In this document: positions 9,066 through 17,627 of the stretch, piece after piece | How the letters are laid out: each line of letters begins with the position of its first letter | Position numbering within the stretch: the first letter of the stretch is position 1 | Assembly: GCA_028877215.1 (NCBI GenBank) | Contig: JAPPFJ010000022.1 | Location: 1 to 39,876, forward strand | Length of the DNA: 39,876 nt | Source: Gemmatimonadota bacterium | GTDB lineage: Bacteria > Latescibacterota > UBA2968 > GCA-2709665 | Reading direction: 5' to 3' | Position numbers and translations under genes: made by a program | The notes under the pieces: generated by a model | What the model was told of the DNA's origin: nothing | Seen by the model: only the letters and a program-made list of their open reading frames with translations | Database searches by the model: none

Positions 9066-12000
9066 ATGCCTTCCATTCTCCACGCCTCGCCGTTCGTGTT
9101 GCTCGGCTTGCTCCTTTCCCCGACGCAGGTCGTCTATGCATCGTCCTCGCAAGACGAAAACGTGCACTTTTGCGCATTCGACGATCATGAGTGGAGGCAG
9201 CGCGATCATCCCCATCCCGCGGCCAAGCGGCCAGCGAATCTGAACGTAGGTGAACCGCGTACGGTGCGGATGATCTACTTCCTGCCGAATGACCGCTCCT
9301 ACCGCCAAGAGGTGGTGGATTCGATAAAGACGGAGATCAAGCGGGTGCAGACTTTCTATGCCGAGCAGATGGAGGCGAATGGCTATGGCGCCAGGACGTT
9401 CCGCATTGAAACTGATCCCGTAGGCCGACCATTGGTCCATCGCGTCGATGGGCAACACCCCGAAAGGCATTATTACAGGAATACGTTATCGCTTGTCGAT
9501 AGTGAGCTTGCACCAACATTCGATCTGGCAACGAATGTGTACGTCATTGTAATCGACAACAGTTCGGGGAAAATTGGCGTCAGCCCTCACGAAGAGCCGT
9601 GGTCGATAGGGAGGGGGCGACGGGTCGGGAAAGGCGGCGGGGCCGGTTACATAACCGGCGAATTCCGGAGCACCCACGTAGCTCTCATTGGACACGAAAT
9701 TGGACACGCGTTCGGTCTCCTGCACGATAACAGCAATTCTGATTACGTCATGTCTCAGGGACCGGGACAGACTCGGCTCTCTGCCTGCCACGCTGAATTC
9801 CTCGCTGTGCATCCCTATTTCAATGCAGATAGCCCGATTGAAGAGGAGTCACCACCCACCGTCACAGTTACATCGCCGCTGACGTATCCAGCAGGATCTA
9901 CAAGTGTCCCTGTCCACGTCGAAGTCGAGGATTCCGACGGGGTCCATCAAGTGTCCCTTTTGTATGCAAGCTGGGATTTAATCGGTTGTCGCGGAGTGAA
10001 GGGCGAAGAAAATGCCGTCGTAGAATTCGACTTCAGCGGCAGCACCTATGCTCGCGACGACAATAGTCTCCATGAGGACCCCACGCAACCGTTGACGATC
10101 ATTGCTGTTGATACCAGGGGAAACACAGGACACCACCGGTTCCAGCTTGTGAGGGATTCCCCTGAACAGATCGCCACACTGGAAGGGCATACGCGTGCAG
10201 CCAACTCAGTGGCGTTCTCCCCTGACGGCGCCACCCTGGCTTCCGGATCGGACGACGGCACGCTCAAGCTGTGGAACGTAGCCACGCAAACCGGGGTCGC
10301 CACACTGGAAGGACATACGGGTGGGGTGAACTCAGTGGCGTTCTCCCCTGACGGCGCCACCCTGGCTTCCGGATCGGACGACGGCACGCTCAAGCTGTGG
10401 AACGTAGCCACGCAAACCGGGGTCGCCACACTGGAAGGACATACGGGTGGGGTGAACTCAGTGGCGTTCTCCCCTGACGGCGCCACCCTGGCTTCCGGAT
10501 CGGACGACGGCACGCTCAAGCTGTGGGACGTGGCCACAATACAGGAAAAACACACCCTCACAGGACATACGGCTTCCGTCAGTTCCGTGGCGTTTTCGTC
10601 GGATGGGAACACGCTGGCCTCCGCGTCCCGGGATGGAACCGTGCGGATGTGGGACGTGGTCTCGCGTACAGAGATTGTGACGCTTGAAGGGGATACCCGC
10701 GGGATGACGTCGGTCGCGTTTTCCCCTGACGGTATGATGCTGGCTGCCGGCTCCAGGGGTAGCACGATCATGCTGTGGGACGTGGCCTCACGGGTTCGGA
10801 TTGCCAACCTCGAGTATCAATGCGATGGGTGGCAATCGGTTGCGTTTTCTCCCGGCGGCGCGATTCTGGCCGGCGCTGCGGGTAATTCAGCGGTTTATCT
10901 TTGGGACGCGAGAGCTCGGGAGCGGGTCGCAACGCTGACCGGGCAAACGGGTTCCGTGTTGGAGGCGGTCTTTTCCTCTGATGGCGCCACCCTGGCCGCC
11001 GGCTCGCGGGACAACACCGTCAACCTTTGGGACACGTCCCGGTGGACGCGTCCCCGTCCCTTTGCGCTGGAGATCGTCTCCGGCGACCGGCAACAAGGCG
11101 CGCCTGGATCGGTGCTTACCCAGCCGCTGGTTGTGCTGGTCAAGGACCAGCACGGCAATCCCCTTCCCGATGCTCCAGTGACCTTCAAGGTCACCGGCGG
11201 CGACGGCAGGCTCAACAACCGGTACACGTCTCAGCAGGCGATCAGCGATGCCAACGGCCACGCGGAGTTGACACTTACCCTGGGTCCGCGTCCGGGAACA
11301 TACGCCGTGGGGGTATTCGTCGGCAGCGTGGAAGTCGCGACTTTTCGATCCGAAGGCGTGGAGACCGGGGTCGCATCCCTGGAGGGAGACTACACGGCGT
11401 GGCATCTACCATCTGGCGCCGCCGCGCGCCTGGGCAGAGGAACCATGGGATGGTCTGACCGTGCGGTAGCGCTATCTCCGGATGGACGTACGCTGGCGGT
11501 GGCCTCCTCCATCGGCGTGTGGCTGTACGAGGTGGCCACGTCCCAGGCACTGGCGCTGTTGCCTTCGACGAAGTCGGTCCATTCGGTGTCTTTCTCCCCC
11601 GACGGAACCCTGGCGGCGGGGCTGGGCAATGGGAGTGTCAAGTTGTGGGACGTGGAATCGGGCGCGTGGATCGCCACGCTGGAAGGACATATGGGTGCGT
11701 CTGTTGACGCGGTGGTCTTTTCACCGGACGGGAGGAGGTTGGTTTCAGGCTCGTGGGATCAGGTCATCCACATTCGGGACGTAGCCACGAGGGTCCAGCT
11801 TGCCACGTGGGAGGTGGTACGGGAGGGATACGGCTGGTCCGTGTCGCTTTCCTTTTCTCCGGATGGCTCGAGGTTGGTATCCGGGTTTGATGATGGCACG
11901 GTACGGCTGTGGGACCTGGCCACGCGAGCCGAGGTCGCTACCCTTGAAGGGCACAAGAGGGCAGTTACATCGGTGGCGTATTCGCCCAAGGGAGACTACC

Positions 12001-13436
12001 TCGCGTCTGCAGGCGCCCACGGAGACGGCACGGTGATTCTGTGGGACGTCACGGCGCAATCGCAGGTCGCCACACTGGACCTCCCTGGTGTCAGTTATGC
12101 CGAGTCGGTCGTGTTTTCCCCGGATGGGGCCGTTCTTTTTGCCGGGTTGGGGCTGGGTAGTAGAGGTGCGATTCTCGTCTGGGATGTGGAAACAGGGAGT
12201 CAAATTGGCTTGATTCGAGGACATGAACATGTGAGGGGCGGTGTCAACTCGATGGCGGTTTCTCCGGACGGCGCCACTCTCGCCTCCGCCTCGTCACAAG
12301 GAATATTGCTTCGGGATCTGGAGACGCAAAGTTCCGTCACGCTCTATGGGCATGTGCAAATCAACTCGATGGCGCTGTCTGACGACGGCAACATCCTCGC
12401 CACGGCATTGTCAAACAGCCAGGTCGACCTTTGGAACACGTCAACACAGTCGAGGATCGCCACGCTCTCATGGGATGCCAGCTTGACCGCACCGCATGTG
12501 TTGCAGTCGGTGGCGATCTCCCCTGACGGCGGTACCCTGGCTGCCGGGTCGTTATATCGGCTCCATCTGTGGGATCTTGAGACACGAAGGGAGATTTCCA
12601 CATTGAAGAAGCATCCTGGTTGGATCCCATCTGCGGCGTTTTCGCCGGACGGTGCGCTGTTGGCGACTGGGGGTGGAGTTGTACCTGACGGGGGGCAGGA
12701 TCGAACGATCAGGTTGTGGGACGTGACCTCGCGGACCGTGGTCAGCATGCTGGAAGGGCACATGAATGATGTGATGTCCCTGTCGTTTTCGCCAGAGGGA
12801 AGCACGCTGGCCAGCGGCAGTCGTGACAATACGGCACGGTTGTGGGACGTGGCCTCGCGAACGGAGATTGCCACGCTGGCCGGACACGGGTCCGCTGTGC
12901 GTGCGGTGTCGTTTTCGACGGACGGCTCAATTCTTGCATCCGGGGCAGAGGACCACACGATCAAGCTGTGGGAAGTGGGGACCTGGTCCCTTATCGGTAC
13001 GATGCACAATCGGAGTTCAGTCTTTTCGTTGGCGTTTTCCCGAGATGGGACTACCCTCGCTTCCGGAGCAGGTGATCGAACGGTGCGGCTGTGGGACGTG
13101 GAAACCCGGAACCAGATTACCACCCTGGGCAGACATTCGAGTCGGGTTCATTCCGTCGTGTTTTCGCCGGATGGAAGAACCCTGATCAGTGGCAGCGGAG
13201 ACGGCACGATGTTGCTGTGGGATGTCGCGCGGTACCTCGCACCGTCTAACCCCAATCCGGACTTTGACGGGGATGGGACCGTTGGTTTTGCCGATTTTCT
13301 AAAATTCGCGGCGCAATTCGGGATGAGCCGGGGCGAAGAAGGGTATGACGCACGGTTCGATCTGGACGGGAACGGCGCGATCGGGTTCAGCGATTTTCTG
13401 ATCTTTGCCGGGGCCTTTGGCACGAGCACCGCGTGA
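9066..13436 (+). CDS. Secreted metzincin protease with 21 WD40 blades, Big_1 and dockerin-like tail (copy 1)
   Basis: ATG at 9066 is preferred over 9060 because AGGAG (9055-9059) touches the earlier ATG but lies six bases from the later one. The product has 1456 residues. A signal peptide spans about 1-26. In the protease domain (31-255), HEIGHAFGLLHD (210-221) gives the metzincin zinc site and M229 a Met-turn. An Ig-like domain covers about 264-365. Seven WD40 blades (368-665) are followed by Big_1 (667-765), the hinge (DYTAWHLPSGAAARLGRG, near 773) and fourteen more blades. The calcium-loop pair is at 1399-1456. Blades thus come as 7 + 14, fitting three closed propellers. A barrel gene follows after 123 bases. 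It is close to the protein at 23242-27564, evidently by duplication. The substrate is unknown. Confidence 0.88.
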   Translation: MPSILHASPFVLLGLLLSPTQVVYASSSQDENVHFCAFDDHEWRQRDHPHPAAKRPANLNVGEPRTVRMIYFLPNDRSYRQEVVDSIKTEIKRVQTFYAEQMEANGYGARTFRIETDPVGRPLVHRVDGQHPERHYYRNTLSLVDSELAPTFDLATNVYVIVIDNSSGKIGVSPHEEPWSIGRGRRVGKGGGAGYITGEFRSTHVALIGHEIGHAFGLLHDNSNSDYVMSQGPGQTRLSACHAEFLAVHPYFNADSPIEEESPPTVTVTSPLTYPAGSTSVPVHVEVEDSDGVHQVSLLYASWDLIGCRGVKGEENAVVEFDFSGSTYARDDNSLHEDPTQPLTIIAVDTRGNTGHHRFQLVRDSPEQIATLEGHTRAANSVAFSPDGATLASGSDDGTLKLWNVATQTGVATLEGHTGGVNSVAFSPDGATLASGSDDGTLKLWNVATQTGVATLEGHTGGVNSVAFSPDGATLASGSDDGTLKLWDVATIQEKHTLTGHTASVSSVAFSSDGNTLASASRDGTVRMWDVVSRTEIVTLEGDTRGMTSVAFSPDGMMLAAGSRGSTIMLWDVASRVRIANLEYQCDGWQSVAFSPGGAILAGAAGNSAVYLWDARARERVATLTGQTGSVLEAVFSSDGATLAAGSRDNTVNLWDTSRWTRPRPFALEIVSGDRQQGAPGSVLTQPLVVLVKDQHGNPLPDAPVTFKVTGGDGRLNNRYTSQQAISDANGHAELTLTLGPRPGTYAVGVFVGSVEVATFRSEGVETGVASLEGDYTAWHLPSGAAARLGRGTMGWSDRAVALSPDGRTLAVASSIGVWLYEVATSQALALLPSTKSVHSVSFSPDGTLAAGLGNGSVKLWDVESGAWIATLEGHMGASVDAVVFSPDGRRLVSGSWDQVIHIRDVATRVQLATWEVVREGYGWSVSLSFSPDGSRLVSGFDDGTVRLWDLATRAEVATLEGHKRAVTSVAYSPKGDYLASAGAHGDGTVILWDVTAQSQVATLDLPGVSYAESVVFSPDGAVLFAGLGLGSRGAILVWDVETGSQIGLIRGHEHVRGGVNSMAVSPDGATLASASSQGILLRDLETQSSVTLYGHVQINSMALSDDGNILATALSNSQVDLWNTSTQSRIATLSWDASLTAPHVLQSVAISPDGGTLAAGSLYRLHLWDLETRREISTLKKHPGWIPSAAFSPDGALLATGGGVVPDGGQDRTIRLWDVTSRTVVSMLEGHMNDVMSLSFSPEGSTLASGSRDNTARLWDVASRTEIATLAGHGSAVRAVSFSTDGSILASGAEDHTIKLWEVGTWSLIGTMHNRSSVFSLAFSRDGTTLASGAGDRTVRLWDVETRNQITTLGRHSSRVHSVVFSPDGRTLISGSGDGTMLLWDVARYLAPSNPNPDFDGDGTVGFADFLKFAAQFGMSRGEEGYDARFDLDGNGAIGFSDFLIFAGAFGTSTA
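10172..10526 (+). repeat. Tandem 126-base WD40 blade repeats, nearly identical
   Basis: Units start at 10172, 10298 and 10424 and encode 42-residue blades. Units 2 and 3 are identical over the 103 bases before unit 3 diverges. Unit 1 differs from unit 2 only in a short stretch after GHT. This is in-frame blade duplication or gene conversion inside the first propeller of the metzincin-WD40 protein. It still yields exactly seven blades. Confidence 0.9.
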
Positions 13437-13559
13437 ACCAAAGGATCAGTATTTGAAGAAGGGAGGAACACAAGGAAGAGATTGTGACACCAGAAGAAAG
13501 GTCATTTTCATCCGCTGGGATCAGTCTCAACGAAACGATCCACATAAGGTGCAACAGTC

Positions 13560-14222
13560 ATGAGACGATCGTCGAAGAACACCATTATCAGCGCCGTGGC
13601 GTTAGCCGCCACGTGTGTCCCCGCGACTACGTTCGGCCAGACCACACTCACCATCCGGGGCGGCATGAGCCGCGCGACTTTGAGCGGCGTGCTAACGGAA
13701 GGCGTGCCCGAATCGGCGTTGAAAGCCCGCACCGGCCTTTCTGTTGGTGCTTCAGCGACGATCCCGGTTCAGGACAACTTCGGCCTTCGACTCGACGGCG
13801 GGTACGTGCAGAAAGGGTACCGTGCCGAACAACAGGGACTCGAAGCGAATTATTATATTGACTACATTGAACTTTCGGGTCTCGGGGCCATCAATCTGAC
13901 ACCGTCCGGCAGTCCGTCTACAGCGAACCTGCTCATCGGCCCGTCGTTTGCGTTCAAGACCGGGTGTGAAAAATCCGCTACGATCAGCGTGGGCGGAGAA
14001 ACCAGCAATGTCTCAGAGTCCTGCGGAGAAGACACACGGGCCGTCGATCTGGGGATTACGGGAGGAATCGGTGCGAGAATGGCGGTGTCCGAACAGATGA
14101 CCTTGTCGATGGATCTGCGCTACACGCTAGGACTTCTGTCGGTTGACGAAACCGGCGACGAGGACATCAAGAACCGAAACCTCATCCTTCAAGTCGGTGT
14201 CGGCTTTCCAATCGGGGAATAA
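13560..14222 (+). CDS. Outer-membrane beta-barrel protein (copy 1)
   Basis: The product has 220 residues. A signal peptide (about 1-26) ends at TTFGQ. Alternating strands follow, such as TTLTIRGGMSRATLSG, LRLDGGYVQKGY and LSMDLRYTLGLLSV, ending in NLILQVGVGFPIGE. The size and pattern resemble small OMP_b-brl/PorT-like eight-stranded barrels. Two cysteines (CEKS and ESCGED regions) may pair in an outside loop. It follows the metzincin-WD40 gene by 123 bases and is itself followed by a terminator. The same gene order recurs at 23242-28405, which suggests a working link such as anchoring or export of the protease (inference). Confidence 0.8.
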   Translation: MRRSSKNTIISAVALAATCVPATTFGQTTLTIRGGMSRATLSGVLTEGVPESALKARTGLSVGASATIPVQDNFGLRLDGGYVQKGYRAEQQGLEANYYIDYIELSGLGAINLTPSGSPSTANLLIGPSFAFKTGCEKSATISVGGETSNVSESCGEDTRAVDLGITGGIGARMAVSEQMTLSMDLRYTLGLLSVDETGDEDIKNRNLILQVGVGFPIGE

Positions 14223-14259
14223 TCAGAAAACCGTTCAAAGTCGGCAATATCCATACGAA

Positions 14260-14298
14260 GATCGCGCGATCGGTTCATTGGGTCGCACGATCTTTTTT
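14260..14298 (+). terminator. Rho-independent terminator after barrel gene copy 1
   Basis: Arms GATCGCGCGATC and GGTCGCACGATC pair over 12 positions with one mismatch and one G-U pair, followed by six T. It lies 38 bases past the stop and is conserved in position and sequence at the second copy of the cassette. Confidence 0.85.
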
Positions 14299-14346
14299 GT
14301 CTACCCGACCGCCAGCGCTCTTGCCCGACTCGATTCCGAATTTTGC

Positions 14347-16740
14347 CTATCCACGCCCCGCCTCCTCGGCGCTTGCCATACGATAGCCAACCCGACGCTC
14401 GGTGAACACATAGGTTGGATTGGCCGCGTCGTCACCCAGCTTGCGACGGATGTTCTTCACAGCGGTACGCAACTGCCGTATTTCGCTGTACTCCCAGGTT
14501 TCCCATACCCGTTGAAGCAGTTCCTCGTACGGTACGATCCGGCCGGCGTTGATGGAGAGCTCCTCCAGCAGCCGGTACTCGATGTCGGTCAACTGAACCC
14601 GTCTTCCGGATATGGTAACGGACCGTCCTGCATAGTCAATGTTCAGATCACCGAACTCACGTGGCTCCTGCGGCAGGTCCCTGTCGTGTGCCGTCCGCTC
14701 CCTCAAGGCCACCCTGATCCTGGCCGCCAGTTCGGTTGGCGAGAAGGGTTTGACGATATAGTCGACGGCCCCCGCGTCGAGCGCACGGGTTATCGCTTCC
14801 TCGTGACCGTAGGCGGAGAGGAAGATGACGGGGACGTCCATTTTCTCGAGAATGCCTGCCATCACCTCGACGCCGTCGACCCCCGGTAACACGAGATCCA
14901 TTACCACCAGACTGGGCCTAAGTTTCTCCAGAAGATGCGGTACTTCGTCGGGGTCTCCGGTAACGATCGGAACAAGGCCCGATTCGGGTAGGGCTTCTCG
15001 CACGATTCTCAACATCTGTGGATCGTCGTCCACAACCAGTATTCGTGGCTGACTCTTCGCGGACCGCGGCCTCCCGTCGGCGGTCGTCAACGGTCCGACG
15101 GGAGCGACATGCCCATATTCGGCCGCGATCGGACATGTGAAGGTAATTCGTAATCCCTTTCCCGGTCCGTCGCTCTCGGCCCAGATCCGGCCACCCTGCG
15201 ATTCCACGATGCCCCTGCATATTGACAATCCCCACCCGGACCCTGCGGCTGCGACACCCCCTTCCTGACCGCCAAATCTCTGAAAGAGGTTCGGCAGACG
15301 CTCTTCAGACACGCCTCCTCCCCGGTCAGCCACGCAGACCGCGACGTAGTCCCCATCCTCCGCCGCGGTAATCAGAATGGGTGAAGCCTCGGGCGAGTGC
15401 CTGATCGCGTTCTCGAGGAGATTGCATAACACCTGGACCGTGCGCCGGCGGTCCGCCGTGATCGGGGGCAGACCGGGAGCCAAATCAATGCGGATGTTGT
15501 CAGGCTGCCGTCCGGTCTGGACGGCCTTGCGGGCTTCGTCCACCAAGTCTGTAACTGTCACTGGTTCGGGACTAATCTGGAGGGTTCCCGTTGCAATACG
15601 TGCAACGTCGAGTAAATCGTCGATGAGCCCGCTCATGTGGTCGGCCTGCTGACCGATGATGTTGAAGAACTGGATCATTTCGGCAACGCCGCGCCTCGAC
15701 ACATCGCCTAACACTGTGGCGGTTGAGCCCTTGATGGCCGCCAACGGAGTGCGAAGTTCGTGGCTTACCATCTCCAGGAATTCGCCCCGCAGCCGCTCCA
15801 CGTCCTCCAGCGGCGTCAAATCCTGCATGGTCGCGACAAAGGACTCCAGATCGTCGTCTTCGTTACAGATGGGCGTTGCGTTCACCAGGGCGCTCACGGA
15901 GCGGCCATCAGGAACCTTGAAGACGACCTCTTCGGCGTGAATCGTCTCTCTTTCGCAAAGGAACTTGGGGATCGATGCCTTTGTGAGCGTCATCTTACGT
16001 CCGTCTGATCGCTGAATGGACAGCACACCCACAAGGTCCTCCGCGGATTGGTTGGGCGTGCACAGTGATCTCATGATCCTTCTCGCCTCGCGGTTGAGTG
16101 AAGTCAGGTCGCCCGTCTTTGCATCGATAACCACGACGCCTACCGGGGAAGTGTTGATCAGGGTCTCCAGACCTGCCCTGGCTCTCTGTTCGTCCCGGTA
16201 CCTGCGGGCGTTCTCAATGACAAGCGCTGCCTGCGAAGCAAACATCGCCAGGATCTCCTCGTCTCCCTTCCGGAACGTCCGACCTCCTTCCTTTTTTCCG
16301 AGAAAGATGCTCGCAACCAGTTCTCCCCTGTACCGGATCGGCGATACAAGAAGTGAAAACGTCGCACAATCCGGAATGGGGATATGGTAGTCGGGTAGCC
16401 CGAGCGACCGTGTGCGGCTGTGCAGGTCGTCTAACCTCAACGGTTTTTGAATCCGTCCAAGATGCTCGAAGATCAGTTCTCCATCTGGCATCTGCAACAG
16501 CAGTCGCTCCTGTTCCGGGGTCATTCCCGAACCGAGAAAGGCATCTGTATTGCCTGAATCGTCGAGGAGCACAATCACGCCGTACCGTGATTCGGTCAGA
16601 ACCCTGGCGCTTTCCAGCACCTCCCGCAGCACAGCTTCGAGTCCGAGGCTGTCGTCTATCCATACGCTGGCCTCACTCAGCCGGGTGAGGCGTTCACGCA
16701 ACAGGCGCATCTCTCGTCCGGTCGCCTCGTTCGTTCCCAT
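14347..16740 (-). CDS. Single-chain GAF-PAS histidine kinase-receiver-winged helix regulator
   Basis: The product has 797 residues; the ATG at 16740 follows AGGAGGGG. Domains in order: GAF (about 30-180), PAS (about 188-310), HisKA with H327 (MVSHELRTPLAA), HATPase (N box NLLENAIRHSP at 440-450, DRGGGV at 472-477, GSGWGLSI at 500-507), receiver (567-685) with DDD 571-573, phospho-acceptor D615 (VVMDLVLPG) and K664 (VKPF), and an OmpR-type winged helix (695-788, ending ERRVGYRM). There are no membrane segments, so it should sense a cytoplasmic signal through GAF/PAS and bind DNA itself. Having kinase, receiver and DNA-binding output in one chain is uncommon. It is divergent from the M60 gene and may regulate it or itself (inference). 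Confidence 0.92.
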   Translation of the reverse strand: MGTNEATGREMRLLRERLTRLSEASVWIDDSLGLEAVLREVLESARVLTESRYGVIVLLDDSGNTDAFLGSGMTPEQERLLLQMPDGELIFEHLGRIQKPLRLDDLHSRTRSLGLPDYHIPIPDCATFSLLVSPIRYRGELVASIFLGKKEGGRTFRKGDEEILAMFASQAALVIENARRYRDEQRARAGLETLINTSPVGVVVIDAKTGDLTSLNREARRIMRSLCTPNQSAEDLVGVLSIQRSDGRKMTLTKASIPKFLCERETIHAEEVVFKVPDGRSVSALVNATPICNEDDDLESFVATMQDLTPLEDVERLRGEFLEMVSHELRTPLAAIKGSTATVLGDVSRRGVAEMIQFFNIIGQQADHMSGLIDDLLDVARIATGTLQISPEPVTVTDLVDEARKAVQTGRQPDNIRIDLAPGLPPITADRRRTVQVLCNLLENAIRHSPEASPILITAAEDGDYVAVCVADRGGGVSEERLPNLFQRFGGQEGGVAAAGSGWGLSICRGIVESQGGRIWAESDGPGKGLRITFTCPIAAEYGHVAPVGPLTTADGRPRSAKSQPRILVVDDDPQMLRIVREALPESGLVPIVTGDPDEVPHLLEKLRPSLVVMDLVLPGVDGVEVMAGILEKMDVPVIFLSAYGHEEAITRALDAGAVDYIVKPFSPTELAARIRVALRERTAHDRDLPQEPREFGDLNIDYAGRSVTISGRRVQLTDIEYRLLEELSINAGRIVPYEELLQRVWETWEYSEIRQLRTAVKNIRRKLGDDAANPTYVFTERRVGYRMASAEEAGRG

Positions 16741-17093
16741 TTCCCCTCCTGAACTCTAGACTGCCACCCCGGGGTTATCCTTTTCAAGGTTAACCGGACA
16801 GAGGAATGTCTTGCGTTATCGTGTTTTGACGCCGGCAATCGTAAGAAAAATCACAAAAAATCATATCAATTGACCGCGTAACTCATATCCACGTCACATA
16901 CGTATCGTATCTTAGGCCCGAATATAAGTTGATGCGCGCTATCTGTCAATCCGAAGCCAAATGCCTGCACAGGCCACACTCAGTACGCACATAGACGTCG
17001 TAGCCGAACCGGCAGTACGGCGCGTGAGCGTCTGCGCGAAAGGGTGGCGGTGGACGACGCGGGAGGTCTGGCGGCACCTGGAGAGGACCGGTC

Positions 17094-17195
17094 GAGGCGA
17101 AGCGGGGATTGATGCTCGGTACGATCTGAATGGTGATTGTCGTGGTGGGAGTCAGCGACTTCCTGATCCTGACGGAAAGCTCCGGGCAGGGCGGA
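17094..17195 (+). pseudogene. Decayed dockerin-like fragment with frameshift
   Basis: One frame reads GEAGIDARYDLNGD, matching GDAGYDARFDLDGNG of the intact tags. After a one-base shift near 17134-17150 the adjacent frame reads VVGVSDFLILTESSG, matching the second calcium loop and its FSDFLIFAxxFG helix. The rest of the parent gene cannot be recognised. This is probably the remnant of another tagged protein. Confidence 0.6.
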
Positions 17196-17451
17196 CGAGC
17201 CGCTCCTCCGGCCCCATGTGCTGTCCGATGCCAGGAGTGGAAATCTCGAACATGCGCCTTTCTTGCATTACATCCATCGCAGTGTCGTTGCTCGCCTTCC
17301 CAGGGCCGTGGCTTGGGATTCCCGGCCCCGGCGCCACCTGCTCATCCCGGAAAAACGGCGCCGCACGATCCTGCGGCCAAACCTCGCGCCAGGGAAACCG
17401 TTTTGTTTGATGACGCCCACCTCATTGGCATTCGAGTCGCCGTGTGCGTTC

Positions 17452-17538
17452 TTGCGTCGCAAAATGCCACAGTGGTGACGCAATCTGCAACATCTCGAAG
17501 CCGACCCGTTGGGCACCCAACTGTCGCAATTTGCGACA
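17452..17538. promoter_or_regulatory. Cluster of TTGCG palindromes, candidate operator
   Basis: TTGCGTCGCAA at 17452-17462 is an 11-base perfect palindrome. TGTCGCAATTTGCGACA at 17522-17538 is a 17-base perfect palindrome. Between them lies a GACGCAATCTGCAAC half-site pair. The shared CGCAA core and the position 90-175 bases before the M60 start suggest binding sites for a dimeric regulator. The regulator's identity is unknown. Confidence 0.45.
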
Positions 17539-17627
17539 CCTCATTCACTCTTCTTCGGAAACCTGTCACGAGCCGTCGCGAAACCGGCGCCAACCAGGCA
17601 GAATTCCCGTTCAGTAGGTGTGCCTAG

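Larger units (their letters stand above)
16741..17627. other. Long noncoding region between the regulator and M60 genes
   Basis: These 887 bases hold no gene I can support. The part next to the regulator (about 16780-16930) is comparatively AT-rich and probably carries its promoter, although I could not fix hexamers. A decayed dockerin lies at about 17094-17195, and a cluster of TTGCG/CGCAA palindromes at 17452-17538. Open frames here lack family features and look like chance frames. Confidence 0.6.

Noticed and set aside
10165..10545. CRISPR array
   Set aside because: The 126-base repeats are contiguous, in frame and encode WD40 blades. There are no spacers.
16961..17410. 149-residue open frame before the M60 gene as a real gene
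   Set aside because: It has no signal or family features, and its only recognisable part is one half of a frameshifted dockerin remnant.
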